62,975 nt of DNA from the NCBI RefSeq assembly GCF_021129195.1, contig NZ_JAJOHW010000092.1, positions 1 through 62,975 of the forward strand. Direction: 5' to 3'. Within the stretch, counting starts at the first letter, position 1; every line of letters starts with the position of its first letter. The notes beneath the pieces were generated by a model. It worked only from the letters and a program-made list of their open reading frames with translations. It ran no database searches and was not told the origin of the DNA. Shown here piece after piece: positions 10,046-21,066 of the stretch. A program made the translations under genes and the position numbers. Source of the DNA: Chromobacterium aquaticum. Lineage in GTDB: Bacteria; Pseudomonadota; Gammaproteobacteria; Burkholderiales; Chromobacteriaceae.

Positions 10046-10558
10046 ATGGACCCCATCATCATCAATCATCCCGGCCTGAATCTGGCCGGCTACAGCATCG
10101 CCACCCAGATGGAGAACGGCGACAATCTGCGCCAGATTCCAGAATTCTGGGGCGAATACGCGGCCACGCTGCGCCAGCCGCTGCTGGCGGCGCTGGGCCG
10201 CGCCGACGCCGCCGAATACGGGCTGATCCACGACTTCGACCCGGACAGCGGCCGCTTCGGCTATATGATAGGGATGGAGTGCGCCCAGCCCTTGCCGCTG
10301 CCGCCCGGCTGCGCGCGGCGCAGCACGCCGCCGGCCAAGTACGCGGTGTTCACCACCCAGCCGGCCGGCAGCGACGCCGAATTCGGCCAGGCGATCCAGG
10401 CGGCCTGGCGCTACATCATGCAGGACTGGCTGCCGGCCTCCAAGCAATGGGAGCAAGCGCCGCTGGGCTCTTTCGAGCGCTACGACGGTCGCTGCGCGCC
10501 GGAGTTGCCGCAACGCCAGATGGACATCTACATCCCGGTGCAGCCGCGCCACCGCTAA
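10046..10558 (+). CDS. GyrI-like / AraC effector-binding domain protein
   Basis: 170-residue stand-alone small-molecule-binding domain of the GyrI-like superfamily. Seen: NLAGYSIATQMENGDNLRQIPEFWGEY near the start, a central YGLIHDF...FGYMIGMEC strand pair, YAVFTTQPAG, and the C-terminal FERYDGR...QMDIYIPV. There is no DNA-binding domain. It starts 5 bp after liuD and ends 12 bp before liuE, so translation is likely coupled. Some stand-alone members of the fold bind or hydrolyse small ligands, so it could sense or handle a CoA-pathway intermediate. It is not a standard liu gene. Confidence 0.8.
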   Translation: MDPIIINHPGLNLAGYSIATQMENGDNLRQIPEFWGEYAATLRQPLLAALGRADAAEYGLIHDFDPDSGRFGYMIGMECAQPLPLPPGCARRSTPPAKYAVFTTQPAGSDAEFGQAIQAAWRYIMQDWLPASKQWEQAPLGSFERYDGRCAPELPQRQMDIYIPVQPRHR

Positions 10559-10570
10559 CGGAGAGCCGAA

Positions 10571-11482
10571 GTGCCGCAAGTGAAGATTGTGGAAGTGGGC
10601 CCGCGCGACGGGCTGCAGAACGAAAAACAGCCGGTGAGCACCGCCGTCAAGCTGGAGCTGATCCGCCGCCTGGCCGCCAGCGGCCTGCGCACCATAGAAG
10701 CGGGCGCCTTCGTCTCGCCCAAGTGGGTGCCGCAGATGGCCGGCAGCGCCGAGGTGCTGGCCGGCCTGGACCAAAGCGGGCCGGCGTCCTACCCGGTGCT
10801 GGTGCCCAATGAGCAGGGACTAGACGCGGCGCTGGCGGCCGGCGCGCGCGAAATCGCCGTGTTCGGCGCCGCCAGCGAAAGCTTCAGCCAACGCAATATC
10901 AACGCCAGCATCGCCGAAAGCCTGCAGCGCTTCGCGCCGGTGATGGCGCGCGCGCAGGCGGCCGGCGTGCCGGTGCGCGGCTATGTGTCCTGCGTGGTGG
11001 GCTGTCCCTACGAGGGCCGCATCGCGCCGGCCAAGGTGGCGGAAGTGGCCGCGCGGCTGCTGGACATGGGCTGCTACGAGATTTCGCTGGGCGACACCAT
11101 AGGCGTGGGCACGCCGTCCAGCGTGCTGGCGATGCTGGACGCGGTGAGCAAGACTGTGCCAATGGCGCAGCTGGCCGGCCACTTTCACGACACTTATGGC
11201 ATGGCGATCAGCAATATTCATGCGTGTTTGCGCGCCGGAATGATGACATTCGATTCTTCGGTTGCCGGCCTGGGCGGCTGCCCTTATGCTCAGGGAGCTT
11301 CCGGCAACGTCGCCACCGAGGACGTGGTCTATCTGCTGCACGGCGAAGGCCACGACACCGGGATCGACCTGGCCGCGCTGGTGGACACCGCCTGGTTCAT
11401 CGCCGACGCGCTGGGCAAGCCGCCGGCCTCCAAGCTGGCGCACGCCATCGGCGGAAAACGCGCCGCCGGGCTGGAACGATAA
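10571..11482 (+). CDS. liuE: hydroxymethylglutaryl-CoA lyase
   Basis: 303-residue TIM-barrel lyase cleaving HMG-CoA to acetyl-CoA and acetoacetate. Seen: [11 protein letters not shown] at the start, [42 protein letters not shown] (metal histidines) and the signature loop [21 protein letters not shown] with its active-site cysteine. It begins with GTG at 10571, consistent with homologues that start just before [11 protein letters not shown], with GGAGAG upstream. Confidence 0.95.
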   Translation: MPQVKIVEVGPRDGLQNEKQPVSTAVKLELIRRLAASGLRTIEAGAFVSPKWVPQMAGSAEVLAGLDQSGPASYPVLVPNEQGLDAALAAGAREIAVFGAASESFSQRNINASIAESLQRFAPVMARAQAAGVPVRGYVSCVVGCPYEGRIAPAKVAEVAARLLDMGCYEISLGDTIGVGTPSSVLAMLDAVSKTVPMAQLAGHFHDTYGMAISNIHACLRAGMMTFDSSVAGLGGCPYAQGASGNVATEDVVYLLHGEGHDTGIDLAALVDTAWFIADALGKPPASKLAHAIGGKRAAGLER

Positions 11483-11535
11483 CAAGCCGCCGCCCGTCCA
11501 TGGGCTGGCGCGCGGAGAAAATATCAGGAGAAAGC

Positions 11536-13494
<1,959 letters not shown>

Positions 13495-13513
13495 ACCGGC
13501 GCGCGGCCCAAGA

Positions 13514-13547
13514 AAAACCCCCGAATCGGAACCGATTCGGGGGTTTT
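13514..13547. terminator. bidirectional terminator between aacS and the glycosyltransferase gene
   Basis: A 16-bp perfect stem (AAAACCCCCGAATCGG / complement) with a 2-base loop. A-runs and T-runs flank it, so it can end transcripts from both strands. Confidence 0.92.
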
Positions 13548-13564
13548 GTCCATTCCCTCCGCGC

Positions 13565-15214
13565 TCAGCGCGGATGGACGCGCCGCAATAGCGCGAACTT
13601 CATATTGTCCTCGCGCGGGCGCGAGCCGTACCACAGCACTTCCCAGCCCGGTTCGGCCAGGCCCTCGCGCTCGGCGCGCACCACCAGCTGATAATCGCAT
13701 GGCGGCGCATTGCCGGCCGGATAGGACACCAGGTCCAGGCCGGCGTAATAGCGCCAGCTGATCAGCGCCAGCTGGTTATGGCTTTCCGTCGCCACGCAGG
13801 CGGCATTGGCCGGCAGCGCCTTCATCATCCGTTCCACCACCGGCCGATAGCTCTTGGCGGCGTCGAACCACGGCAGCCACAAGGTCATGCCCAGGCCCCA
13901 CAGCAGGGTCAGGCCCGCCGCCCAGTTGCTGATGGCCTGGCGGCCGCGCAGATGCTTGCGCGTCAGCGCCCACAGCCACACCAGGGTGGCGATCACCGCG
14001 CACACCGCGGCCAGGCTGGACACCTGCACCTGGTAATAAGGGCTGAAGTACTGGGCGCGCCCGGCCAGGCCCTGCGGCCAGCCAAAGTTCATCGCCGCCC
14101 AGCCGGCCCACACCAGCAGCGCGAAGAAGCCGAAGGTCATCAGGCCGAACCAATTCAGGAAGGCCGCCGCGCCGCGCTTGAGATTGTCCAGCTCCACCGC
14201 CGCCAGCAGGGACAGCGGCAGCAGCAGCGGCATCGCGTAAGTCATATTGGGCCGGCTGGACAGGGTCAGCAGGATCAGCACCACGGCGAAGAACATCAGC
14301 GGCAGTTGCAGCCGCGCCTGGTCCAAGCGCCCCCAGTTGCGGTACAGCGTCCAGCCGGCCAGCGGCCAGGCCGGAAACGCGAACCACAAGGCGTTGATGC
14401 TGTAATAGCCGAAGTCGTGGAATAGCTGCACCCGGCCAAAGCCGTTGAGCTGGCCCAGCGAGTAGTCGTTCCACCACAGGCTGAACGCGTCCGGATGGCT
14501 CTTGGCCAGCGCCAGCGGCCACACCAGGGAGGTGGGCGCGGCGATCAGCAGCGCCAGCAGCACGGTGATCGCGTATTGCTTGCAGCGCCAGGCGGAAAAG
14601 GCCGGCAGCAACAGCACCACCATCCACACCAGCATCAGCTCCATCAGACTGGCGCTGAGGAAGATCACCGCGCTGGCGGTGCCGAGCAAGGCACCGGCCA
14701 GGCCGGGCGAGCGCAGCGTCAGCGACAAGGCGTAAAAGGCGGCGGCGAAGCCGGCGAAGCTGGCCACCACCGAAGTCAGTTGGTGGCCGGTTTCCACCAG
14801 GCCGACGCAGCCTATCAGCACCATCACCACGCTGCGGCCGTGGCGGCGGCCGATCAGGTCGCGGCCGGCCATGCCGGCCAGCAGCAGGGCCAGCGACATG
14901 AATAGCGGCGTGGCCAGCCGCGCGGCGTCGTGCGCCGCCAGCAGCCAGGGGGAAAACAGCTTGACCATGAAGGCCGCCACCCAGTAATACAGCGGCGGAT
15001 TATCCAGGTAAGGCGCGCCCTGCACCGTCGGCAGCAGCCAGTTGCCGGTGTCCAGCATGCCTTGCACCGCGGACAGCACGAAGGGCTCGTCCGGCTTCCA
15101 CGGGTCGTGGCCCATGATGCCCGGCCACAACCATACGAAGCACAGCAGCAGCAAGATCCACGGCTTTTCCGTCGGCTTGGCCAGGGTTTGCGATTGTTCC
15201 GAATAAGTAAGCAT
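13565..15214 (-). CDS. membrane glycosyltransferase, GT39/PMT (ArnT-like) family
   Basis: 549 residues with about 11-12 membrane segments and a short periplasmic-side C-terminus. The N-terminal GHDPWKPDEPFVLSAVQGML carries the conserved acidic pair of the first external loop (DP.K.DE) found in PMT/ArnT enzymes, which use polyprenyl-phosphate sugars. GAPYLDNPPLYYWVAA matches the ArnT P-P-L-Y-Y motif. It probably transfers a sugar from an undecaprenyl carrier to lipid A, protein or another envelope acceptor. The next gene upstream is a GT-A type transferase on the same strand, 90 bp away. Confidence 0.82.
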   Translation of the reverse strand: MLTYSEQSQTLAKPTEKPWILLLLCFVWLWPGIMGHDPWKPDEPFVLSAVQGMLDTGNWLLPTVQGAPYLDNPPLYYWVAAFMVKLFSPWLLAAHDAARLATPLFMSLALLLAGMAGRDLIGRRHGRSVVMVLIGCVGLVETGHQLTSVVASFAGFAAAFYALSLTLRSPGLAGALLGTASAVIFLSASLMELMLVWMVVLLLPAFSAWRCKQYAITVLLALLIAAPTSLVWPLALAKSHPDAFSLWWNDYSLGQLNGFGRVQLFHDFGYYSINALWFAFPAWPLAGWTLYRNWGRLDQARLQLPLMFFAVVLILLTLSSRPNMTYAMPLLLPLSLLAAVELDNLKRGAAAFLNWFGLMTFGFFALLVWAGWAAMNFGWPQGLAGRAQYFSPYYQVQVSSLAAVCAVIATLVWLWALTRKHLRGRQAISNWAAGLTLLWGLGMTLWLPWFDAAKSYRPVVERMMKALPANAACVATESHNQLALISWRYYAGLDLVSYPAGNAPPCDYQLVVRAEREGLAEPGWEVLWYGSRPREDNMKFALLRRVHPR

Positions 15215-15304
15215 GAGTCTCGTTCAAACGGTTTCAGGAGAGCTCGAACCGGCCTGGAGCGCGGCCCGATCGCGGCCGGGCGCCGTTGGCGTTCGAGCTT
15301 CCCC

Positions 15305-16231
15305 TCAGTCGGCGGACGGCAGCGTGCCGCACAGGCGGGCCAGCAGGATGCGCCAATCCACCTTGCGCTTGGCGATGGAATTGCGCAGCTTGTTGCGGCG
15401 GCGCTGGCGCTTATGCTCGGGATCGGCCTGTATCGTCTTCAGCCGCGCCTCGTCCCAGGCGAATTCGCCACAGAACTCGGCCTGGCGCGCCACATCCCAG
15501 TCCGGCGCCATGCCGGCGAACACCTCAGCCAGGTAGAGCGGTGCCTCGTAACTGTAGTTCCAGTAGTGGTGCAGCGCATCCCCCAGCGCCAGCGGCTGGC
15601 GGCCGTCGCAGGCCACCAGCGACCACGCCAGTTGCTCGGTCCAGTTGCGCGCTTCCACGCGCGGCAGCAGGAAATCGTTGATGCGCAAGGCGGTTTCAAA
15701 GAAGGGCACCATGCCGGCGGAGGCGCCGACCACGCCGGCGTTCCACATCGCCAGGCCCTGGGTGTCGGCCACCCCCATCTTGCGCAGCTCGGCGCCGTGC
15801 TTGTCCACCGCGGCCAGATAGTCCGGGAAGAAGCCGGGGCCGAACACGCCCTCGTTGACGTGCATGCAGCTGGCGTTTCCTGCTTCCAGCCGGGCGAACA
15901 AGTCGTCCGGCACGCGCAGCCAGCGGGTGTCGCAGTCCACGTACAGCACCGCGGTGCCCAGTTCGCGCGCCGCTTTCAGCATCACTTCCAGCTTGATGCG
16001 GTGCACATAGTCGAACTGGCCGCGATACGCCTGCAACTGCGCCCGGCTCAGGGTCTCGGTGCGGACCAGCGGATGCGCGGGCACGCTGTCCGGCGCGTCG
16101 GTGTACACCATGATCTTCACGTCCTGCCGCTGTTGCTTCAGCAACAGGTGCAACAGGCTCAACACGGAAAAGCGGGTCTGGTCGTAGTATTTCTTGCCGC
16201 CGTGGGACAGGTAAACGATGTGAATCGCCAT
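15305..16231 (-). CDS. glycosyltransferase (GT-A fold, nucleotide-sugar type)
   Basis: 308-residue soluble protein. Seen: the nucleotide-binding start HIVYLSHGGKKYYDQTRFSVLSLL, the metal-binding DxD in LYVDCDTRWLRVP, NAGVVGAS and LHHYWNY, all in the order typical of GT-A enzymes. The C-terminal ~30 residues are strongly basic (KRQRRRNKLRNSIAKRK), suggesting peripheral membrane attachment. Donor and acceptor are unknown. Its place just before the GT39 gene suggests a shared envelope glycosylation role. Confidence 0.75.
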   Translation of the reverse strand: MAIHIVYLSHGGKKYYDQTRFSVLSLLHLLLKQQRQDVKIMVYTDAPDSVPAHPLVRTETLSRAQLQAYRGQFDYVHRIKLEVMLKAARELGTAVLYVDCDTRWLRVPDDLFARLEAGNASCMHVNEGVFGPGFFPDYLAAVDKHGAELRKMGVADTQGLAMWNAGVVGASAGMVPFFETALRINDFLLPRVEARNWTEQLAWSLVACDGRQPLALGDALHHYWNYSYEAPLYLAEVFAGMAPDWDVARQAEFCGEFAWDEARLKTIQADPEHKRQRRRNKLRNSIAKRKVDWRILLARLCGTLPSAD

Positions 16232-16298
16232 GGCCTCAACCTTGCAGATAGGGATGCGCGCGCCGCCGGCCGGGAGCTGCCAGGCCCTGCCGCCGCCG

Positions 16299-16328
16299 GC
16301 GCGCAGCAGATCGTAAACAGACTCATAG
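16299..16328. repeat. half copy of the TTAGAAC-type TIR element
   Basis: On the minus strand it reads CTATGAGTCTGTTTACGATC then TGCTGCGC, matching the left end of the intact copies at 40911 and 45917, including the GATCTGCTGCGCG part. The rest of the element is missing. Confidence 0.6.
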
Positions 16329-16329
16329 A

Positions 16330-16355
16330 AAAAAGGCAGCCTGAGCTGCCTTTTT
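16330..16355 (-). terminator. rpmE terminator
   Basis: An 11-bp stem (AAAAAGGCAGC / GCTGCCTTTTT) with a 4-base loop, giving a T-run on the minus strand just after rpmE. Confidence 0.9.
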
Positions 16356-16381
16356 CTGGGTGTCCAACGTATCCTCGGCGC

Positions 16382-16597
16382 TTAGCGCTTGAAGAAGCCG
16401 CCGAACTTTTGGTTGAACTTGTCAACGCGACCGGCGGTATCGACGATCTTTTGCTTGCCGGTGTAGAACGGGTGGCAGTTGGAGCAAACTTCAATGCCGA
16501 ACGCGTCCTTGGACATGGTGGACTTGGTCACGAACTGGCTACCGCAGGAGCAGGTAACAGTCAGGTCTTTGTAAGTCGGGTGAATATCGGTTTTCAT
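16382..16597 (-). CDS. rpmE: 50S ribosomal protein L31
   Basis: 71 residues beginning [10 protein letters not shown]. The four cysteines at 16, 18, 38 and 41 (CSCG and CSNC) make this the zinc-binding form of L31. AAGGAAG upstream and the conserved N-terminus fix the start at 16597 rather than a longer frame. It is a single-gene unit with its own promoter (16656-16684) and terminator. In many bacteria a zinc-free paralogue replaces this form when zinc is short; none is seen here. Confidence 0.97.
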   Translation of the reverse strand: MKTDIHPTYKDLTVTCSCGSQFVTKSTMSKDAFGIEVCSNCHPFYTGKQKIVDTAGRVDKFNQKFGGFFKR

Positions 16598-16655
16598 GTG
16601 TCTTCCTTTCAAATCGGGTACAGGGGATTTGCCTGTACTGCTTGCGAAACTATCG

Positions 16656-16684
16656 ATTATCCGCGCTTTGCCGCCGCTTGACAA
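16656..16684 (-). promoter_or_regulatory. rpmE promoter
   Basis: On the minus strand TTGTCA (16684-16679), a 17-bp spacer and GATAAT (16661-16656) form a good sigma-70 promoter, giving a leader of about 50 bases before the ATG. Confidence 0.7.
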
Positions 16685-16719
16685 GTGCCAAATCCACTGT
16701 CAACGGCGGCGGCCACGGA

Positions 16720-18093
16720 TCAGGCGCGGCGCCAGATGGTGCCCTGGGCGCCGTCTTCCAGCACGATGCCCTTGGCGGTCAACTCGTCGCGGATGCGGTC
16801 GGACTCGGCCCAGTTCTTGGCGGCGCGCGCGTCCTTGCGCGCCTGGATCAGCGCTTCGACCTCCTCTGCCGACAATTCGCCGGCGCTGACGCCGCCCTTG
16901 AGGAAGTCCTCCGGGTCGCGCTGCAGCAGGCCCAGCACGCCGCCCAGATCCTTCAGCAGGCGCGCCTGCAGCGGGTCGCGGCTCTTGTTGACTTCACCGG
17001 CCAGTTCATACAGCACCGCCACCGCTTCCGAGGAGTTGAAATCGTCGTTCATCGCCGCCTGGAAACGCGCGGCGAACGGGTCTTTCCAGTCTATGCCGGC
17101 GGAGGCCGGCAGCTCCAGGCCGCGCAAGGCGGTGTAGAGCCGGGTCAGGCCGTGCTTGGCGTCGGCGAGGATGCTGTCGGTATAGTTCACCGGGCTGCGG
17201 TAATGGCTGCGCACGATGAAGAAACGGATCACCTCGCCGTCGAAATGGCCCAGCACGTCGCGGATGGTGAAGAAATTGCCCAGCGATTTGGACATTTTCT
17301 CGCCGTCGACATTGATGAAGCCATTGTGCAGCCAGTAATTGACGTACTGGTGGCCATGGGCGCCCTCGGACTGGGCGATTTCGTTCTCATGGTGCGGGAA
17401 CTGCAGATCCTCACCGCCGCCATGGATGTCGAAATGCTCGCCCAGGTGATGACAGCTCATCACCGAGCATTCGATATGCCAGCCCGGACGCCCCTGTCCC
17501 CACGGGCTGTCCCAGGACGGCTCGCCCGGCTTGGCCGCCTTCCACAGCACGAAGTCCAGCGGATCACGCTTGTGCGGGTCCACTTCCACCCGTTCGCCGG
17601 CGCGCAGCTTGTCCAGGGTGCGGCCGGACAATTTGCCGTAGCCTTCGAATTCGCGCACCGCGTAATACACATCGCCGTTGTCGGCGGCATAGGCCTTGCC
17701 GTTGGCGATCAGCTTCTCGATCAAGGCCACCATGCCCGGCACGTGCTGAGTGGCGCGCGGCTCGAAAGTGGGCGGCAGCAGGCCCAGCGCGGCGGCGTCC
17801 TGGTGCATGTCGGCGATGGTCTCTTCCACCAGCTGCTGCGGCAGGATGCCGCGCTCGGCGGCGCGCTTGATGATCTTATCCTCGATATCGGTGATGTTGC
17901 GCACATAGGTGACGTCGTAACCGGACGCGTCCAGCCAGCGGTAGATCACGTCGAAGGCCGTCAGCATGCGCGCATGGCCGATATGACAGAGGTCGTACAC
18001 CGTCATGCCGCACACGTACATACACACCTTGCCGGGCTCTATGGGTTTGAACTCTTCTTTCTGGCGGGTCAGGGTGTTATACACGGTCAACAT
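16720..18093 (-). CDS. cysS: cysteinyl-tRNA synthetase
   Basis: 457 residues, typical length, class I synthetase. Seen: the zinc cysteine C28 in [13 protein letters not shown]-type CHIGHAR at 36-42, GWHIECSVM with further zinc ligands, [20 protein letters not shown], and KMSKS in [11 protein letters not shown]. It charges tRNA-Cys in the cytoplasm. It is divergent from the yecA-like gene across a 143-bp region. Confidence 0.97.
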   Translation of the reverse strand: MLTVYNTLTRQKEEFKPIEPGKVCMYVCGMTVYDLCHIGHARMLTAFDVIYRWLDASGYDVTYVRNITDIEDKIIKRAAERGILPQQLVEETIADMHQDAAALGLLPPTFEPRATQHVPGMVALIEKLIANGKAYAADNGDVYYAVREFEGYGKLSGRTLDKLRAGERVEVDPHKRDPLDFVLWKAAKPGEPSWDSPWGQGRPGWHIECSVMSCHHLGEHFDIHGGGEDLQFPHHENEIAQSEGAHGHQYVNYWLHNGFINVDGEKMSKSLGNFFTIRDVLGHFDGEVIRFFIVRSHYRSPVNYTDSILADAKHGLTRLYTALRGLELPASAGIDWKDPFAARFQAAMNDDFNSSEAVAVLYELAGEVNKSRDPLQARLLKDLGGVLGLLQRDPEDFLKGGVSAGELSAEEVEALIQARKDARAAKNWAESDRIRDELTAKGIVLEDGAQGTIWRRA

Positions 18094-18236
18094 GATGGAA
18101 ACCTATTATGAGGTTGGGTCAAAAAAGGACAATTGTAACAGAGCCGTCAAGCCCTCCGCACCGCGATTATGCGGACGCCCATGCGCACGGCGGCCAGATC
18201 GCGGATAATGGGCTTTTACCCTAGCCTCCGCCCGCC

Positions 18237-18854
18237 ATGAGCCATACTCCGCTTTCCGACGCCGACTACCAACGCCTGGCCGCCACGCTGAATCGTTTCC
18301 TGCCGCAGCAAGGCATGAACCTGGAGCGCCTGGACGGCTTTTTCGCCGCCCTGCTCTGCGGCCCCGAGCAGATCAAGCCGACCGAATGCCTGCCCGCCAT
18401 CATCGGCGACGCCTTCGACGACGATGCAGCCTTCACCAGCGACAAAGCGCTGGAACAGTTTGTCCGGCTACTGGGCGGCCACTGGCTGGACATCGCCGCC
18501 ACGCTGCGCGAGGACAGCGGCTTTCAACCGTGGCTGGACGCGGATGCCGCCGGCGAGATCCGCGGCAACGATTGGGCCGAGGGCTTCGCCGAGGGCATGC
18601 AGTTGCTGAACGAGGACTGGGGCCTGCTGTTCGACGATCCGGAACAGGCGCCGCTGCTGGAACCCATCCTGACCCTGGCCTTTGAGCGCAATCCCGACCC
18701 GGAAGTGCAAGTGCCGGCCTTGACGCCGGAACAGCGCGAGCAATGCCTGGCGGCGCTGTCCGACGCCGTGCACGGCATTTACCGCTTCTTCGCCGCCATC
18801 CGCCAGCAGTTGGAGCAGGAAGAAGAAGCACTGGAGCGGCAACAAAGGCATTGA
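18237..18854 (+). CDS. YecA/YgfB family protein (UPF0149)
   Basis: 205-residue acidic, helical protein. Seen: LDGFFAALLCGPEQIKPTECLPAIIG near the start, then WLDADAAGEIRGNDWAEGFAEGMQLL, both hallmarks of UPF0149. The C-terminal SEC-C zinc motif found in longer YecA proteins is absent, so it ends with a coiled, Glu-rich helix (RQQLEQEEEALERQQ). Function is unknown. The start ATG fits the family. Confidence 0.82.
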   Translation: MSHTPLSDADYQRLAATLNRFLPQQGMNLERLDGFFAALLCGPEQIKPTECLPAIIGDAFDDDAAFTSDKALEQFVRLLGGHWLDIAATLREDSGFQPWLDADAAGEIRGNDWAEGFAEGMQLLNEDWGLLFDDPEQAPLLEPILTLAFERNPDPEVQVPALTPEQREQCLAALSDAVHGIYRFFAAIRQQLEQEEEALERQQRH

Positions 18855-18947
18855 GCCGCCGCCGGGCGCGCCTGGTCAACCGGATGGCGGCGGCGACGTT
18901 GATAAGCAGGCCGGCTCACGCCGCCTCCCACCGCCACAGGACCCACC

Positions 18948-19769
18948 ATGAATGCCATCGAAGCCCTGCTGTTCGCCATCATCCAAGGCATCAGCGAACT
19001 TTTCCCCGTCAGCAGCCTGGGCCACGGCGTGCTGATTCCGGACTGGCTGCACTGGTCCATCAACCGCACCAGCCCGGACTTCCTGCCCTTCATGGTGGTG
19101 CTGCATCTGGGCACCGCCGCCGCGCTGCTGCTGTACTTCCGCCGCGACTGGCTGCAACTGATAAGCGGCTTCCTCAAGGCCGGCGGCAAGGCGTCCAACC
19201 CGGACGCCCGGCTATTGTGGCTGTTGATCGCCGGCACCATTCCGGCCGGCCTGCTCGGCCTGCTGCTGGAGAAGCAGCTGCGCGCGCTGTTCACCAGCGC
19301 CACCGCGGTGCTGATCTTCCTCAGCCTGAACGGCCTGCTCCTGCTGTGGGGCGACCGCCTGAAAAAGAAACAAGCCCACCTGGATCTGGAGCGGCTGAGC
19401 CTGTCCGGCGCGATCAAGATAGGCGCCGGCCAGGCGCTGGCCTTGCTGCCCGGCTTCTCCCGCTCCGGCGCCACCCTGGTGGCCGGCCTCGCCCATGGCC
19501 TGGACTACGCCTCTTCCGCGCGCTTCTCCTTCCTGCTGGCCACCCCCATCATCGCCGCGGCCGGCGTGCTGGAAGTACCCAAGCTGGCGCACAGCCAGGC
19601 GCCGACCGGCTTGCTGCTGGCCTGCGGCCTGCTGTCCGGCGCCTGCGCCTACGCCAGCACCTGGTTCCTGATGCGCTACTTCAAGAAAAGCGAAATCGAA
19701 TCCTTGCGCCCGTTTGGCTACTACTGCCTGCTGGTCGGTGTGGGCGGCCTGCTCGTCAAGCTGCTGTGA
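18948..19769 (+). CDS. uppP: undecaprenyl-diphosphatase (BacA family)
   Basis: 273-residue membrane protein with about eight hydrophobic segments. It recycles the lipid carrier for peptidoglycan and other envelope polymers by removing a phosphate from undecaprenyl pyrophosphate. Seen: the first signature QGISELFPVSSLGHG (Glu and Ser/His active site) and the second LPGFSRSGATLVAGL with the catalytic arginine and serine. The first signature deviates a little from the common GxTEFLPISSTGHL. A terminator follows at 19892. Confidence 0.9.
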   Translation: MNAIEALLFAIIQGISELFPVSSLGHGVLIPDWLHWSINRTSPDFLPFMVVLHLGTAAALLLYFRRDWLQLISGFLKAGGKASNPDARLLWLLIAGTIPAGLLGLLLEKQLRALFTSATAVLIFLSLNGLLLLWGDRLKKKQAHLDLERLSLSGAIKIGAGQALALLPGFSRSGATLVAGLAHGLDYASSARFSFLLATPIIAAAGVLEVPKLAHSQAPTGLLLACGLLSGACAYASTWFLMRYFKKSEIESLRPFGYYCLLVGVGGLLVKLL

Positions 19770-19847
19770 CGCCACATGCCGTTATGCATGAGTCGCGCGC
19801 AAACACCATTCAAAACAGATATCTGGGCAAAACTTGACCACAGCGTG

Positions 19848-19876
19848 TTGGACTGATCGGTCTAGTGCTTTAGAAT
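19848..19876 (+). promoter_or_regulatory. candidate promoter upstream of the Nudix gene
   Basis: TTGGAC (19848-19853), a 17-bp spacer and TAGAAT (19871-19876). A transcript from it would meet the 19892 hairpin after about ten bases. Confidence 0.5.
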
Positions 19877-19891
19877 GAAAAAATAAGATCC

Positions 19892-19929
19892 AGGGCCACT
19901 CCATAGCGGTGGCCCTAACTAATTTTTTT
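19892..19929 (+). terminator. Rho-independent terminator between uppP and the Nudix gene
   Basis: An 8-bp stem AGGGCCAC / GTGGCCCT with a 9-base loop, then AACTAA and seven Ts ending six bases before the Nudix ATG. It can end the uppP transcript and, given the promoter at 19848, may act as an attenuator. Confidence 0.75.
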
Positions 19930-19934
19930 GAAGA

Positions 19935-20405
19935 ATGAGTGTTTTGGAAGAAAAAAGAAACGAGCGCCTGCCGGCCGACCTGGCCAGGCGCGCAACCGCC
20001 ATCATCGAACTGCCCGATGGCGTGCTGGTCACGGCGGCCCGAGGAGGCCGGTACAATCTTCCTGGCGGCAAGGCCGCCCGCGGCGAATTGCGCTCCCAGG
20101 CGCTGATCCGTGAAGTGCGGGAAGAAACCGGCTTGCGCATCAACTCCATGCTGTATCTGTTCGATCACATCACCCCGTTCAACGCGCACAAGGTCTATCT
20201 GTGCATCGCTCAGGGCCAACCGCGCCCGCAGGGAGAAATCGAACGCATCGCCTTGGTGTCCTCGCCGGACACCGACATGGATCTGTTCATCGAGGGCCGC
20301 GCCATCCTGCGCCGCTACGCGCGCTTGCGCGGCGAAGTCACCGCCAAGGGCGACGCGCTGCGCGCGCTGCTGGGCCTGGCGCGCTATATCGCCAAAGTGG
20401 ACTGA
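19935..20405 (+). CDS. Nudix hydrolase
   Basis: 156 residues. The Nudix box is complete: GGKAARGELRSQALIREV followed by REETGL, matching GX5EX7REUXEEXGU, which binds metal and cleaves nucleoside-diphosphate-linked substrates. The substrate cannot be told from the sequence. The C-terminal ~50 residues (RRYARLRGEVTAKGDALRALLGLARY) are helical. The ATG lies only six bases after a terminator T-run, with GAAGA as a poor ribosome binding site. Confidence 0.85.
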   Translation: MSVLEEKRNERLPADLARRATAIIELPDGVLVTAARGGRYNLPGGKAARGELRSQALIREVREETGLRINSMLYLFDHITPFNAHKVYLCIAQGQPRPQGEIERIALVSSPDTDMDLFIEGRAILRRYARLRGEVTAKGDALRALLGLARYIAKVD

Positions 20406-20423
20406 CGCCACCGCCGCGATGCA

Positions 20424-20453
20424 AAACAGGACATGCCTTGGCATGTCCTGTTT
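20424..20453. terminator. terminator after the Nudix gene
   Basis: A 14-bp stem AAACAGGACATGCC / complement with a TT loop, then a T-rich tail (TTTCATTTTC). It also sits 24 bp beyond the end of the convergent minus-strand gene, which it may serve too. Confidence 0.88.
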
Positions 20454-20476
20454 CATTTTCCGGCTCAGGCTACGGC

Positions 20477-21058
20477 TCAGATGCCGGTAATCGGCGCCGA
20501 ACTCTCCGCCCCGCGCGCGCTGTCCGCCACGCCTGCGGGCAGATCCACCCAGCCCGCGGCCGAGCCCAGCGACAAGGCGCCGGCCAGCAACACCATGGCC
20601 ACCGGCGCGAACAGCAAGACCCCCAGCGCCACCCGCAGCCGATGGATGCCGGACACCACGGCCAGCGCATTCACCAAGACCAGGATGCCAAAGATGGACA
20701 ATACCGCGTTGACCGCCAGCGCCACATCGTCCGGCAGCCAGCTGGTCAGCGGCTCGATGAACTGCAGGCCGCTGGCCACCGCCACCAGGCCAAACAGGGA
20801 CTCGCGGCCCTCCCACTTGGCGAAGCGCAGCCACAGGCCGATGAAAGCAGCGAAACACAGGGTTTCCGCCAGCGTGAACAGCACCATGAACAGCATGCGG
20901 CCGGTCAGGTTGTCGCCCAGCTCCGCGGTGTCGGCGCTCGCCACCAGGCCCAGCAAGATCAGAAACACCAGGGTCTGCCAGCGTGGATACTGATAGGCAT
21001 CCAGGGGCTTGACCCGGAAGCGCAGCAAATCCACCACATCGTCAATCAGCAGGCGCAT
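20477..21058 (-). CDS. hypothetical membrane protein, 193 aa
   Basis: Not identified with certainty. It has about five hydrophobic segments (TLVFLILLGLVASAD, MLFMVLFTLAETLCFAAFIGLWL, LFGLVAVASGL, AVNAVLSIFGILVLVNALAVV, LLFAPVAMVLLAGALSL), resembling small Yip1-like integral membrane proteins. Its start is 8 bp after the purU stop, so the two are probably co-transcribed, but no functional link is evident. Confidence 0.7.
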   Translation of the reverse strand: MRLLIDDVVDLLRFRVKPLDAYQYPRWQTLVFLILLGLVASADTAELGDNLTGRMLFMVLFTLAETLCFAAFIGLWLRFAKWEGRESLFGLVAVASGLQFIEPLTSWLPDDVALAVNAVLSIFGILVLVNALAVVSGIHRLRVALGVLLFAPVAMVLLAGALSLGSAAGWVDLPAGVADSARGAESSAPITGI

Positions 21059-21066
21059 GTCCGCTC

